NCBI GenBank assembly: GCA_009701715.1
Contig: WLJO01000006.1
Coordinates: 30,521-94,520, forward strand
Reading direction: 5' to 3'
DNA: 64,000 nucleotides
Origin: Actinomycetota bacterium
Lineage (GTDB): Bacteria > Actinomycetota > Acidimicrobiia > Acidimicrobiales > Ilumatobacteraceae
Below the pieces are notes generated by a model, which was not told where the DNA came from, searched no databases, and worked only from the letters and a program-made list of their open reading frames with translations. This document shows, piece after piece, positions 28,327-37,207 of this stretch (the first letter of the stretch is position 1; every line of letters starts with the position of its first letter). Made by a program: the position numbers and the translations under genes.

Positions 28327-29538
28327 ATGGCGCACCTCCCCACCCCTCCCTTCGATCGGGCTGCCGACTGGGTGGGGCAGCACCTCGGTCACCTCGTCTG
28401 CGACCCGGGCACGCCGGCTGAACCGGCGCGGCGCGGCGGCCAGCGCGCCGCTGATTCCGCGCTGGCATCACTTGACATTGCTGGCTACGCCAAGCGGCGC
28501 AGCCAGGTGCACCCTGCACCCAGCCGCGGGGCGACGGTGCTGTCGCCGTACATCCGGTACGGCCTGATCTCCCTCGCCGAGGCGACGGCCGCCGTTGCCG
28601 ATGCACCGGCCGCCGATCGACGCAAGTTCGTGGACGAACTGTGGTGGCAGGAATACGCACGCCACCTGTACGCACGCGTCGGCACCCGGAACGCCGCACC
28701 GCTGCGACGTGAACCCGCGGTGGCCGCCACCCCTTGGCCCGAGCCGCTCCGCGACGACATGGTGTGTATGCGCGAGACGCGGGATGAGCTTGAGCGAACA
28801 GGATGGCTGGTGAACCAGACCCGGATGTGGCTGGCATCACACTGGTCGGTGAGGGCGGGCAACGACTGGCGTGACGGCGAGGAGTGGATGTTCCGTCACC
28901 TGCTCGACGGCTCACGCGCAGCGAACCGGTACGGGTGGCAGTGGTCGGTAGGTGCCATGGCCGCGGAGGCCTACGGCTTCTCGCGATGGCAGGTGGACAA
29001 GCGTGCCCAGGCGTGGTGTGGTTCGTGCCCGCTCGCTGAGAACTGCCCGATCGAGGACTGGCCCACGGCCACACCCGGTGGGGCGGTGGATGATGCGCTG
29101 TTACGTTCCGGGCCGGACCTCGCCGGTCCCGAAGCGGCAGAGATAGCCGGGATACCCGAGCAGGTGTGGCTGACCGCAGAGTCACTCGGCGAGCGGGATC
29201 CGGCACTGGCCGCGTGGCCGCACACCCCTGCGGTGTTCGTGTTCGACGAACCACTCCTCCACCAACTCCGGCTCAGCACCAAGCGCCTCGTGTTCCTCAC
29301 CGAGACCCTCGCCGAGATTGCCGAACAGCGTGAGGTGCGCATCCTGTTGGGCGACCCCGTTGCCGAACTGGCCGGCGTGGCGCTCGCGTCCACCTTCGCC
29401 CCGGTGCCCGGCTACGAGCGACGGGTGGCGAAGCTGAACGTGGTGGCTGCCTATCCGTATCCGTGGGCCCGACGACCGAGCGGTGGCGATGTGCGCAGCC
29501 ACAGCGCATGGATACGCAACAGTCCCTCGCGTCGCTAG
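28327..29538 (+). CDS. Photolyase/cryptochrome-like protein with domains in reversed order
   Basis: 403 residues. Residues 5-245 are the photolyase FAD-binding domain: TVLSPYIRYGLISLAEA, the ELWWQEYARHL block, the TGWLVNQTRMWLASHW helix, and DWRDGEEWMFRHLLDGSRA leading to RYGWQWSVGAMAAEAY. A CGSCPLAENCPIEDWP cysteine cluster follows. The usual N-terminal antenna domain is not upstream; a shortened version appears after the FAD domain instead: VWLTAESLGERDPAL, AVFVFDEPLL, RLVFLTETLAEIAEQ and VRILLGDPV match its start, strand and helix order. The order is thus swapped relative to photolyases. Repair activity or blue-light sensing is inferred, not shown. Confidence 0.75.
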   Translation: MAHLPTPPFDRAADWVGQHLGHLVCDPGTPAEPARRGGQRAADSALASLDIAGYAKRRSQVHPAPSRGATVLSPYIRYGLISLAEATAAVADAPAADRRKFVDELWWQEYARHLYARVGTRNAAPLRREPAVAATPWPEPLRDDMVCMRETRDELERTGWLVNQTRMWLASHWSVRAGNDWRDGEEWMFRHLLDGSRAANRYGWQWSVGAMAAEAYGFSRWQVDKRAQAWCGSCPLAENCPIEDWPTATPGGAVDDALLRSGPDLAGPEAAEIAGIPEQVWLTAESLGERDPALAAWPHTPAVFVFDEPLLHQLRLSTKRLVFLTETLAEIAEQREVRILLGDPVAELAGVALASTFAPVPGYERRVAKLNVVAAYPYPWARRPSGGDVRSHSAWIRNSPSRR

Positions 29539-29570
29539 CAGGGCAAGCGACTCGCACCGCCCTGTTTCGC

Positions 29571-30725
29571 TCAGCGTCCCCCAGGGAGCGAGGTACTCGC
29601 CCCGATATCGGCATGGTCTGCCGCTGCCCGACCCGCCCACCATCCGGCCGCGTCGTACGAACGTGACCGCATCGGCTTCACGTTCGGGAATGCGGCGGTG
29701 TACGCGGCCTCCACTGCGGTGGCACGGTTCGCGAGCACCGGTGCGAGCGCTGAGCCGTAGGTTGCCTCCGCATCACTTCGGCCCGCGCGCCCTGCTTCCT
29801 CCAGGCGCTCAGCGATGCGGTTCGCGAACGACACGAGGAAGGCCCGCTTGAAAGTGGGCGCCTTGCGACGGGGGTCCTTGCTGACCGCCTGTGCGGACGA
29901 CTGCGCAGCCTGGACGAGCAACGACGTGAAGAGCAGTTCGGTGAGCTGCAGGTCCACCGGGAAGCCCATGAGCGTTGCGAACCCACACCAGTCGCTCCAT
30001 ACACACCGAACGCCGTTGACCTCGGCGAGCATCGAGAGAAACGTTGCCTTCTCGGGGGCGTAAGGGTTCTCGATGTGCACGCGCCGCGAGGTGATGCCGG
30101 CCCCGCCCACCGCGCCGGCGGCGTGTGCATCTACGGCAAGCATTGCTGCATCGATGCTGTGGCGAGTCATCATCTCCTGTGCCTTTGCGGTGAAGGTGTC
30201 TGCCTCCGCCTCAAAGTCGGTGCCCTCGGCCTGGGCAAGCAGCGCGCGCACCGTGCGCAGCACCTTGGCATCGGCGGTGCTGGCGACGGGCTCGCTGGAC
30301 AGGCCACGGTTCGTTGCGGTCCACAGCCGCGGCGGGGTGAGGAGCACAGCGATGCGTGGCGCCAAGCGCAGCAGTTGCTCCACCTGGAGCACCGCGGCTT
30401 GCACGTCATCGGGGTGTATGCGCTCGGTGTTCGCCCACTTTGCAGTGAACCCTGCGTGACCGCCCACGACGCGATCGGCAGCAGGGTCGAACACCCCGAT
30501 GTCGACAAGCTGTTGTACCCAGTGGTGCGGCGCACGGTGCGGCGCATCGGTACGGCGGGCGTGATGAGCGATGGCGCTGGCGACGAGCCGGGACTGACGC
30601 TGCGTGGTGTGCTGGCGTGCGAGGTGCACGAGATCGGCAGGTTGCCACCCGTGCTCGAAGAGATGCTCGATGCACGCGGCGAGACGCTCGTCGGTCTCGG
30701 GCTGTTGAGGGGCGTGAGTAGTCAT
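29571..30725 (-). CDS. DUF2786 domain protein
   Basis: 384 residues. The centre (about 175-215) is the DUF2786 signature: LRTVRALLAQAEGTDFEAEADTFTAKAQ (read here as RALLAQAEGTDFEAEADTFT) followed by EMMTRHSIDAAML. The N-terminal part is helical with His/Arg-rich stretches and the C-terminal half has a DUF7168-like helical body with conserved LMGFPVDLQLTELLFTSLL. Function unknown; the family is scattered in actinobacteria and phages. The start is MTTHAPQ; the open frame extends upstream through a region that is read in the other direction by the surface gene. Confidence 0.75.
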   Translation of the reverse strand: MTTHAPQQPETDERLAACIEHLFEHGWQPADLVHLARQHTTQRQSRLVASAIAHHARRTDAPHRAPHHWVQQLVDIGVFDPAADRVVGGHAGFTAKWANTERIHPDDVQAAVLQVEQLLRLAPRIAVLLTPPRLWTATNRGLSSEPVASTADAKVLRTVRALLAQAEGTDFEAEADTFTAKAQEMMTRHSIDAAMLAVDAHAAGAVGGAGITSRRVHIENPYAPEKATFLSMLAEVNGVRCVWSDWCGFATLMGFPVDLQLTELLFTSLLVQAAQSSAQAVSKDPRRKAPTFKRAFLVSFANRIAERLEEAGRAGRSDAEATYGSALAPVLANRATAVEAAYTAAFPNVKPMRSRSYDAAGWWAGRAAADHADIGASTSLPGGR

Positions 30726-30937
30726 GGTGAGGATGGTGAAGGAGGGGTGCGCGCCGGTTGCTGCCGTGCAGTGGCGACCCACCCCGAATCTGTTCCCCCA
30801 GCGTGCCGGGAGCGACACCTTGGCGACAAGCACTCGCTCCACTCGGCACAGATTGCTCAACATGGTGTACATTTCGTCGTACCATTCTGCGGATTGAGCC
30901 ATGAGCGGCCCCGGCGCAGCCGAACGAAGGGCCAACC

Positions 30938-31820
30938 ATAGAACTTCCGCAAGTACCTTGCGGTAGCCGTTGCTGCCGCTGCTGTCTCTGCATTCGCGGC
31001 CGCAGCACCCGCACACGCCGCAGCCGGTGACATCAGCACCGTCGCCGGCACCGGGGTGCTCGGGTCCAGTGGCGACAGCGGACTGGCCACCGCCGCACAG
31101 CTCAACGGCCCGTCGGACGTAGCCATTGATACTGCCGGCAACCTGTACATCGTCGACTCCGGCAACAACCGCATCCGCAAGGTCACTGCGGCCACCGGCA
31201 TCATCACCACCATCGCCGGCGACGGCACCGCCAGCCACACCGGCGACGACGCACTCGCCACAGGCGCGACACTGAACACTCCGGTATCAGTGTCGCTGGA
31301 CGCCGCCGGGAACATCTATATCGCCGAGTACGCGGGCAACACCGTCCGCAAGATCACGGCCTTCACCGGCATCATCACCTCGGTCGCCGGCGGCGGCAGC
31401 AGTGGCCTGGGCGACAGCGGCCTCGCAACCCTCGCCGAGCTCAACGGCCCGGAGGATGCCATTGTGGACGCCACCGGCAACCTCTACATCTCCGAATACG
31501 AGAGCAGCCGGATCCGCAAGGTCGCTGCCGATACCGGCATCATCACCACGATCGCCGGCGGCGGCAGCAGCGGCCTGGGCGACGGCGAGCTCGCAACCGT
31601 CGCCGAGCTCAATGGCCCCGGCTATATCACGCTCGACGGTGACGGCAACCTGTACGTCGCCGACTACAACAACAACCGGATCCGCAAGGTCACCGGTCTT
31701 GTCGCACCGTTCACCCTGCCCCCCACCGGGGCGAGCACCGATGGTCTCGTGTGGCTTGCCGCAGCCCTGCTCGGCGCCGGAGTGGTGCTCGTCACCACCC
31801 GCCGCCGCCACACCGTCTAA
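30938..31820 (+). CDS. NHL-repeat surface protein with LPPTG sorting signal; start codon damaged
   Basis: About 293 residues. From 30942 the frame reads NFRKYLAVAVAAAAVSAFA and APAHAAAG, a perfect signal peptide, then four NHL propeller blades (LNGPSDVAIDTAGNLYIVDS, RIRKVTAATGIITTIAG and repeats), and FTLPPTG, a membrane helix and TTRRRHTV: a complete sortase substrate. But the codon before Asn is TAG; the DNA is ATAGAAC where ATGAAC is expected, with GAAGGG at ideal distance before it. One inserted A thus destroys the start. The next in-frame start, a GTG at 31056, would delete the signal peptide. Either a pseudogene or a sequence error. Confidence 0.75.
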
Positions 31821-31831
31821 CCAAGAAATCC

Positions 31832-31867
31832 CTGGGTTCTGTCCCGGTGCGAGCACCGGGACAGAAC
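31832..31867. terminator. Long perfect hairpin after the LPPTG gene
   Basis: Seventeen-base perfect inverted repeat GGGTTCTGTCCCGGTGC starting 11 bases after the stop. No run of T follows on the plus strand; on the minus strand it is followed by AGGGATTTCTTGG. Most likely ends transcription of the surface gene before the DMT transporter gene. Confidence 0.65.
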
Positions 31868-31898
31868 CCGCCATCAGCTTCCTGACAGACTCCACTCC

Positions 31899-32828
31899 AT
31901 GAACTTGCGCCCCGGTGAGGTACTCCCGGGGCGTGAGTCTTTTTTGCAGCGGATTCCGGTGTGGGTGCTGTTCTGCTCCGTGGCGTCGTTCTGGGGGATG
32001 AACACTGTCGCCATGCGTGTCGCCGGCCGCGCCGTGCCTCCGCTCACCGTTGCCGCCGCCCGTGCACTGATCGGGGCGGTGCTGTTGCTCACCATCGCAC
32101 GGCGCAAGCGTGCCGACTGGCCACGAACCCTCGAGGAGTGGAAGGGCGTGGTTGCAATCGGTTTGGTGATGACCGGGCTGTCCACCGCCTGCCTGTTCCT
32201 CGCGGCGAAGAACATCCCGGCCGGCATGGTGTCGATCCTCACCAACACGATGCCGATCTGGGTGGCGATCCTCGCCCCACTCATGCTCGGCGAGCGAGCC
32301 ACCGCACGGAGCATCACGGGCCTTGCCGTCGGCCTGTGCGGAACGGTGATCGTTGCCTGGCGCGCCATCGAGGGCAACGTGCGCCCGATCGGCATCCTCT
32401 ACGGATTGGGGGCAGCGGCCACGACCGCGCTCGGAAGCCTGCTGTACAAGCGCTACCCACTCGCGCGGCTGGACCGAACGATGGTGGTGGCGATGCAACT
32501 CTTCGCGTCCACCGTGCTGCTCGGACTGCTCTCGATCCCTAACGACCTCTCCCACGTGCGCTTCCCGTGGACGTCGACGGTTGCCTTCGTGTACCTGTCG
32601 ATCATGGGCTTGGCGCTGTCGTTCGTGCTCTTCTCCGAGTTGATGCGGCGCGGCTCAGGGCTGCAGGCAAGCGCAGTGTCGTACCTGTCGACGGTGCTGG
32701 GAGTCTCGTTCGGCGCGATCTTCCTGCACGAGCGCCTGTCGTGGCTCACCCTGCTGGGCGGCGCGATCGCGATCGCCGGCGTGGTGATCGTGCAGAGCCC
32801 GTCGTTCGGCAGTCGCCGCCACCGCTGA
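31899..32828 (+). CDS. EamA family (DMT superfamily) transporter
   Basis: 309-residue membrane protein with ten hydrophobic segments made of two repeated EamA halves. Family features: ASFWGMNTVAMRVAG in the first helix, TNTMPIWVAILAPLMLGER at the end of the first half and the repeat SYLSTVLGVSFGAIFLHER in the second. Exports or imports small metabolites such as amino acids or drugs; direction and substrate unknown. A hairpin separates it from the surface gene upstream. Confidence 0.88.
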   Translation: MNLRPGEVLPGRESFLQRIPVWVLFCSVASFWGMNTVAMRVAGRAVPPLTVAAARALIGAVLLLTIARRKRADWPRTLEEWKGVVAIGLVMTGLSTACLFLAAKNIPAGMVSILTNTMPIWVAILAPLMLGERATARSITGLAVGLCGTVIVAWRAIEGNVRPIGILYGLGAAATTALGSLLYKRYPLARLDRTMVVAMQLFASTVLLGLLSIPNDLSHVRFPWTSTVAFVYLSIMGLALSFVLFSELMRRGSGLQASAVSYLSTVLGVSFGAIFLHERLSWLTLLGGAIAIAGVVIVQSPSFGSRRHR

Positions 32829-32862
32829 CTACCGACAAGCGCTCGAGCGGCGGGCAGCCCGT

Positions 32863-33492
32863 CTATCGTTCGAGACCAACGAGCCGAGCGACGAAAACCA
32901 GCAGGATCGTGAGAGACAACGACGTCTGCAACATCATGAGCAGTTTCACGTGGCGGGACTTCACCAGTTCCGCCGTGGGACCGAAGGTGGAGTTCGTGTT
33001 GAACGAGATGAATACGTAGTCGACGAGGTTCGGACTGAAGGCCGGATTCACGTCCGCCTCCGGGAAACCGAATGCCCCGCCGGGAACGCTGTGGTCGAGC
33101 AGCCAATACCACCCCGCGAACACCGCGACTATCTGGAGGTAGGCGCCACCCAGTACACCGACGCCCCACAGAAGTGACTCCCCGTACGGTCGGCCGCTCG
33201 ACACGAGGTAGAAGACGTTGGCGATCGTCTGCACGGTGGCGAACGCCAAGTACACGATTGCGAGTCGATTGATGGCGACGTTGCGGCCACTCCGGACACG
33301 CAGCACAACCACCACGAACATCAGAAGGAACACAGCGGCCGGGACGGCGTCGACCACGATGAGGACCACAAAGTCGGTACCTGGGAACCGGTAGCCGGCG
33401 AGGATCCCCAACGAGGCAACCAGATTCACCAGTTCGAGCGCGAGGAGTCCGATACCCACCCGGAATCCTGCACCCCGCTGCGTTGTGGCCAC
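32863..33492 (-). CDS. Channel-like membrane protein
   Basis: 209 residues with five or six hydrophobic helices. Near the C terminus LVDYVFISFNTNSTFGPTAEL followed by MMLQTSLSLTILLVFVAR resembles the pore-and-last-helix arrangement of DUF1345-type and two-helix ion-channel-like proteins common in actinobacteria ('FGPT' then a Gln-Ser helix). I take this as a family resemblance only; no selectivity filter TVGYG is present. Stands alone, convergent with the DMT transporter and 46 bases from rlmB. Confidence 0.6.
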   Translation of the reverse strand: MATTQRGAGFRVGIGLLALELVNLVASLGILAGYRFPGTDFVVLIVVDAVPAAVFLLMFVVVVLRVRSGRNVAINRLAIVYLAFATVQTIANVFYLVSSGRPYGESLLWGVGVLGGAYLQIVAVFAGWYWLLDHSVPGGAFGFPEADVNPAFSPNLVDYVFISFNTNSTFGPTAELVKSRHVKLLMMLQTSLSLTILLVFVARLVGLER

Positions 33493-33538
33493 GGTGCGAG
33501 GGTAGTCGGCGGCGCTGCAGCATCTTGAGCCCGCTACG

Positions 33539-34570
33539 TCAGCGGTGGCGGGCCACCTCGAACACCGCGAGTGCAGCGGCGGCCGACACGTTGAGCGACG
33601 AGAGCCTCCCGCGCATCGGGATGTGCACGATCACGTCGCAGCGCTCACGCACAAGTCGGGACAGACCCGCACCCTCGGCCCCAAGCACGAGGCAAATACC
33701 CTCGGCAGCAAGATCGCCAAGTTCGAACAGGTTTCTGTCGCCACCGTCGTCGAGCCCAACCACCCAGATACCGGCGTCCCGCATGCGCTGCAGCGCGTTT
33801 GGCAGCCCGGCAACCAACGACATCGGCACGTGCTCCACCGCACCCGCCGCCGCCTTGGCCACTGTGGGCGTAACGTGCACAGCGCGGTGTTTCGGAAGCA
33901 CGACGCCAGAGACACCTGCGCCGTCGGCACTGCGAAGGATTGCACCGAGGTTGCCCGGATCGGTCACGCCGTCAACGGCAACGATGAACGGCACCTTGCC
34001 GGGACGGCGCTTGATGAGTTCCTCGAACGGTGTCTCCGGCAGGGGCGCCGCCCAGGCGATGACACCCTGGGGTGCCTCGCTGCGCGCCGCCATGTCGAGA
34101 CGCTTGCGGTTCACGTCGGTGATCTGCACCCGCTGGCTGTGGGCAATATCGATGATGTCGCCGACCACCTCGCTCTCCTCCAGCTCGGTGGCGATCCACA
34201 GTTCGCGCACCCTGCGCCGGCCGGCGATCAACAGCTCACGTACCGCCTGGCGGCCCTCGACCTGTTCGCCACCGAGGTCCTTCTCGGGCTTCGGGGCCGG
34301 CGCTCCGTCGCGTCGAACGGCACCGGTGCGACCGGCACCGCCACCCACGCCACGCTTGCCGCCACCGGAACCGCCGAAGCGCTCACGGCTGTCGGGGCGA
34401 CCGCCGCTGCTGCGGGCACTGCTGCTGCGCCCGCTGCTACCGCTACCGCTGCTGCGCCCGGTGCCAGCGCCGCGACCGCCCTTCGCACTTCCGCCGGCCC
34501 CCGCGCCGCGACCGCCGGCCGCACCGCGCCCTGCCCCACCACTCGTTCCTGGACGTCGTCCGCTGGCCAT
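33539..34570 (-). CDS. rlmB: 23S rRNA 2'-O-methyltransferase RlmB/TrmH family
   Basis: 343 residues. The C-terminal 240 form a SpoU-type methyltransferase: substrate-binding start EQVEGRQAVRELL, then VDGVTDPGNLGAILRSAD (motif 1), LVLGAEGAGLSRLVRERCD (motif 2) and IPMRGRLSSLNVSAAAALAV (motif 3). RlmB methylates G2251 of 23S rRNA. Unusual is the first 95-residue extension made almost only of Gly, Arg, Ser and Ala, rich in RG/GR, predicted disordered and RNA-binding. The ATG used lies six bases after GAAGGG; another ATG two codons earlier overlaps the ispF stop. Cotranscribed with ispD and ispF. Confidence 0.88.
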   Translation of the reverse strand: MASGRRPGTSGGAGRGAAGGRGAGAGGSAKGGRGAGTGRSSGSGSSGRSSSARSSGGRPDSRERFGGSGGGKRGVGGGAGRTGAVRRDGAPAPKPEKDLGGEQVEGRQAVRELLIAGRRRVRELWIATELEESEVVGDIIDIAHSQRVQITDVNRKRLDMAARSEAPQGVIAWAAPLPETPFEELIKRRPGKVPFIVAVDGVTDPGNLGAILRSADGAGVSGVVLPKHRAVHVTPTVAKAAAGAVEHVPMSLVAGLPNALQRMRDAGIWVVGLDDGGDRNLFELGDLAAEGICLVLGAEGAGLSRLVRERCDVIVHIPMRGRLSSLNVSAAAALAVFEVARHR

Positions 34571-34572
34571 CG

Positions 34573-35061
34573 TCATCCCTTCAACAACACGGCAACCGCA
34601 AAACATGCGATGCCCTCGCGGCGCCCGAGCGCGCCCAATCCCTCGGCCCGACGGCCCTTCACACTCACCGATGCGCCGACAGCGTCCGACAGTCGCTGCT
34701 GCATGGCGTCACGCATCGGCGCGAGCCTCGGCGTTTCGCAGATCACCGAGCAGTCCACGTTCCCGATCGTCCAACCCTGCGCAGCCACGAGGCCGGAAAC
34801 GTGACGCAACATCTCGATGGAGTCCGCGCCAGCCCACTTCGGGTCGGTATCCGGGAAGTGTTGACCGATGTCGCCGAGACCGGCGGCGCCGAGCAACGCG
34901 TCGGCGCACGCGTGCGCAACTGCATCCGCGTCGCTGTGACCGTGCAGGCCCACCTGTCCCTCGAACACGCACCCGCCGAGCACGAGTGGCCGCAACTGGT
35001 CGTCGCTGAAGCGATGTATGTCGAACCCCTGGCCAACGCGGACCTGCGGGATCGCGCTCAT
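34573..35061 (-). CDS. ispF: 2-C-methyl-D-erythritol 2,4-cyclodiphosphate synthase
   Basis: 162-residue zinc enzyme of the MEP isoprenoid pathway. The metal ligands are in VGQGFDIHRF (Asp/His) and LHGHSDADAVAHA (His), and the hydrophobic cavity block GDIGQHFPDTDPKW is intact. The ATG overlaps the ispD stop as ATGA, which fixes the start of both reading frames as a coupled pair. Confidence 0.96.
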   Translation of the reverse strand: MSAIPQVRVGQGFDIHRFSDDQLRPLVLGGCVFEGQVGLHGHSDADAVAHACADALLGAAGLGDIGQHFPDTDPKWAGADSIEMLRHVSGLVAAQGWTIGNVDCSVICETPRLAPMRDAMQQRLSDAVGASVSVKGRRAEGLGALGRREGIACFAVAVLLKG

Positions 35062-35711
35062 CGCCCCACCTCGGACCGAGCCCATGCGAGGTCGTTGGGT
35101 TCGGTGATCTTGCGATTGCGGGGTTCCCCGGGCACCACGACCACTCTGCCGCCGAGTCGCTCGACGAGCGCAGCGTCATCGGTGCCTTCTGCCCCAGCGG
35201 CATGCGCTGCGCGCAGGCAAGTGGCGCGAAATGCCTGCGGGGTCTGAACAGCCACGAGCGTCGAGCGGTCCGGAGTACTCATCACCGTGCCGTCAGCCGC
35301 AACCACCTTGATGGTGTCGACGACCGGCACGCCGGGCACTGCGGCATCCGCACCGCCGGCAACGGCGCCGATCACGGCTGCGAACACCCGGCTCGATGCA
35401 AAGGGCCGGGCGGCATCGTGCACGCACACGACAGTGGCGTTCTCAGGAACCGCTGCGAGTCCGTTGCGAACGGACTCGCTCCTCGTTGCCCCGCCAGCCA
35501 CCTCGAGCGGGTTCGAACGGTCAACGTCGGCTGCAGGCAGCACGAGCACTACGCCGTCGGACGCGTCCGAAGCAGCAGCGACTGCCCAGTCGAGCACCCT
35601 GCGTCCACCGAGTTCCTCGAACTGTTTCGGCTTCCCGAAACGCTGGCCCGAGCCACCCGCCACCACGATGGTCCACACGGCTTCCGGCACATCGTCCGAG
35701 GGTAGCGGCAC
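35058..35711 (-). CDS. ispD: 2-C-methyl-D-erythritol 4-phosphate cytidylyltransferase
   Basis: 217-residue CTP-dependent enzyme of the MEP pathway. The nucleotide loop is VVAGGSGQRFGKPKQF near residue 16 and the conserved VCVHDAARPF near 96; VDTIKVV and QTPQAFR follow in usual order. First gene of ispD-ispF-rlmB; the promoter should lie in the 65 bases shared with the divergent Crp-type gene. Confidence 0.95.
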   Translation of the reverse strand: MPLPSDDVPEAVWTIVVAGGSGQRFGKPKQFEELGGRRVLDWAVAAASDASDGVVLVLPAADVDRSNPLEVAGGATRSESVRNGLAAVPENATVVCVHDAARPFASSRVFAAVIGAVAGGADAAVPGVPVVDTIKVVAADGTVMSTPDRSTLVAVQTPQAFRATCLRAAHAAGAEGTDDAALVERLGGRVVVVPGEPRNRKITEPNDLAWARSEVGR

Positions 35712-35776
35712 TGAACATGGTTACCGGTTCCCCCGATGTTCGGCGGTCGGGTGACGGGTAGTACCCTCAATGGTTC

Positions 35777-36436
35777 GTGGCTTACGAAGAACTGCTCGCT
35801 CACACCGAATTCTTTGAGGGCGCCAGCACCGAGGTGCTGAGCGCCCTGCTTCAGCACGCCACCGAGGTGAGCTTTCGCCGCAACGACGTGCTGTTCACCG
35901 AGGGCGACTCCCCGGACTCGCTGTTCGTCGTGCTCCGGGGCCGCATCGCCATGGTGAACACCTCCACCGACGGGCGCGAGAGCGTGCTCGCCCTCATGGA
36001 CCGCGGGGACCTGTTCGGCGAGATGGGAATGCTCGACGACCGCCCGCGCTCGGCAACCGCCCGCGCGCTCGAGCCGTCGACCCTCCTGCGACTCCCCTAC
36101 GAACCCGTGGTGGACCTCCTCGAGTCGTGGCCCTCGCTGCTGTGGGGCGTGGTGCGCCTGCTGGCCGGCCGCATCCGCAATATGGACGAGGCACTTGCAG
36201 ACTCGGTGTTCCTCGACGTGACCGGCCGTACGGCCAAGCGCCTGCTCGAACTGAGCAACGGCAACGACGAGTTCACGCTCCCGCTCACGCAGGAGGAACT
36301 CGCCGGCATGGTGGGGGCGTCGCGCGAGAGGGTCAACAAGGCGATCTCGTCGTTCATCCGGCTCGGGTGGCTGGAGCAGACCGACCGCCGGTACAAGATC
36401 GTGCAGCGCGACCGTCTCGCGCTCCGCGCCCGCTGA
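35777..36436 (+). CDS. Crp/Fnr family transcriptional regulator
   Basis: 219 residues: a cyclic-nucleotide-binding beta-barrel (about 10-125, with LFTEGDSPDSLFVVLRGRI and GDLFGEMGMLDDRPRSATARA, the phosphate-binding cassette with its Glu and Arg) and a winged helix-turn-helix (about 160-215, LTQEELAGMVGASRERVNKAI as recognition part; read as TQEELAGMVGASRERVNKA). The intact cassette suggests cAMP or another cyclic nucleotide as effector, as in mycobacterial Crp (Rv3676). GTG start. Confidence 0.92.
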   Translation: MAYEELLAHTEFFEGASTEVLSALLQHATEVSFRRNDVLFTEGDSPDSLFVVLRGRIAMVNTSTDGRESVLALMDRGDLFGEMGMLDDRPRSATARALEPSTLLRLPYEPVVDLLESWPSLLWGVVRLLAGRIRNMDEALADSVFLDVTGRTAKRLLELSNGNDEFTLPLTQEELAGMVGASRERVNKAISSFIRLGWLEQTDRRYKIVQRDRLALRAR

Positions 36437-36458
36437 CCCTCAGCACCGCTCTCACCGC

Positions 36459-36505
36459 TTCTCGGTACCCAAAACGCTCGTTTTGAGCACGTTGGGGACC
36501 GAGAA
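36459..36505. terminator. Nested inverted repeat between convergent genes
   Basis: Outer arms TTCTCGGT and ACCGAGAA enclose an inner hairpin CAAAAC-GCTC-GTTTTG. It lies between the stops of the Crp gene and the convergent hydrolase gene and probably works as a bidirectional terminator; the inner arm supplies a short U-run on each strand. Confidence 0.55.
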
Positions 36506-36517
36506 CGCACGGGGGGG

Positions 36518-37174
36518 TCAGGGTGTGTGCACCCAGGCCTGCGCGGTTTCCCAGGCGATTGCGGCATCCGCAGCGCGGTACGAATCCCGGGTTGAGTCGT
36601 GCACAAAGCCGTGGGCTGCCTCGGGAAACCGAAGCGTGGACACCCCGAGTGCCTCAAGCGCAACCACGTCGTCGGCGGGCGTGTACGGGTCCTGCTCGCC
36701 GATGACTGCCAGCACCCGCTCGGGGTGACCCGAGGCAATGAGGTCGAGCGGTTCGCGCTGGTCGGGCGAGCGCCACGACACCGGCATGCGGATCATCCCG
36801 TAGAACGCAACGATGCGGTCGAAGGTGCCGAGCGAGGCCGCCTTGAACGCGTACATCCCGCCCATACAGAACCCGATCATCACGACGCGGTCGCAACCGG
36901 TTTCTGCTGCCGCCTCCTCGAGATCACGCAGACGGTCGCGGTCGTCGGCAACCCGCAGCGCGGCAACCCGGGCATCGATCTCGAGGGGCAGGTCCTGTCC
37001 GGGGAACGGCTCGGGCACGCACACCGACATCGCCCATTCCGCGGAGAGGCGCTCCGCTAGGTCGTCGAACAGCGGGCGGATTCCCCAGATATCGGGAGCG
37101 ATCACCAGGCCGGTGCGGGCTGTGGACCGGTGGACGGAAATGGCCGGCGACCCGGACGGGAGCGTGATGCGCAT
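36518..37174 (-). CDS. Dienelactone hydrolase family protein
   Basis: 218-residue alpha/beta hydrolase with the Cys-Asp-His triad of the family: Cys103 in VVMIGFCMGGMYAF, Asp in VIGEQDPYTP and His in EAAHGFVHD. The N-terminal VIAPDIWGIRPLFDDLAERL is also typical. Acts on dienelactones from aromatic breakdown or on other cyclic esters; actual substrate unknown. It is 33 bases downstream of the ABC permease gene and may be the last gene of that run. Confidence 0.88.
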   Translation of the reverse strand: MRITLPSGSPAISVHRSTARTGLVIAPDIWGIRPLFDDLAERLSAEWAMSVCVPEPFPGQDLPLEIDARVAALRVADDRDRLRDLEEAAAETGCDRVVMIGFCMGGMYAFKAASLGTFDRIVAFYGMIRMPVSWRSPDQREPLDLIASGHPERVLAVIGEQDPYTPADDVVALEALGVSTLRFPEAAHGFVHDSTRDSYRAADAAIAWETAQAWVHTP

Positions 37175-37207
37175 GGCCCCATTGTGCCGCGCCGGGCAAC
37201 CCTGTTG

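Noticed and set aside
30726..31238. Long N-terminal extension of the DUF2786 gene
   Set aside because: It is the antisense of the NHL-repeat surface gene, which has a signal peptide and sorting signal.
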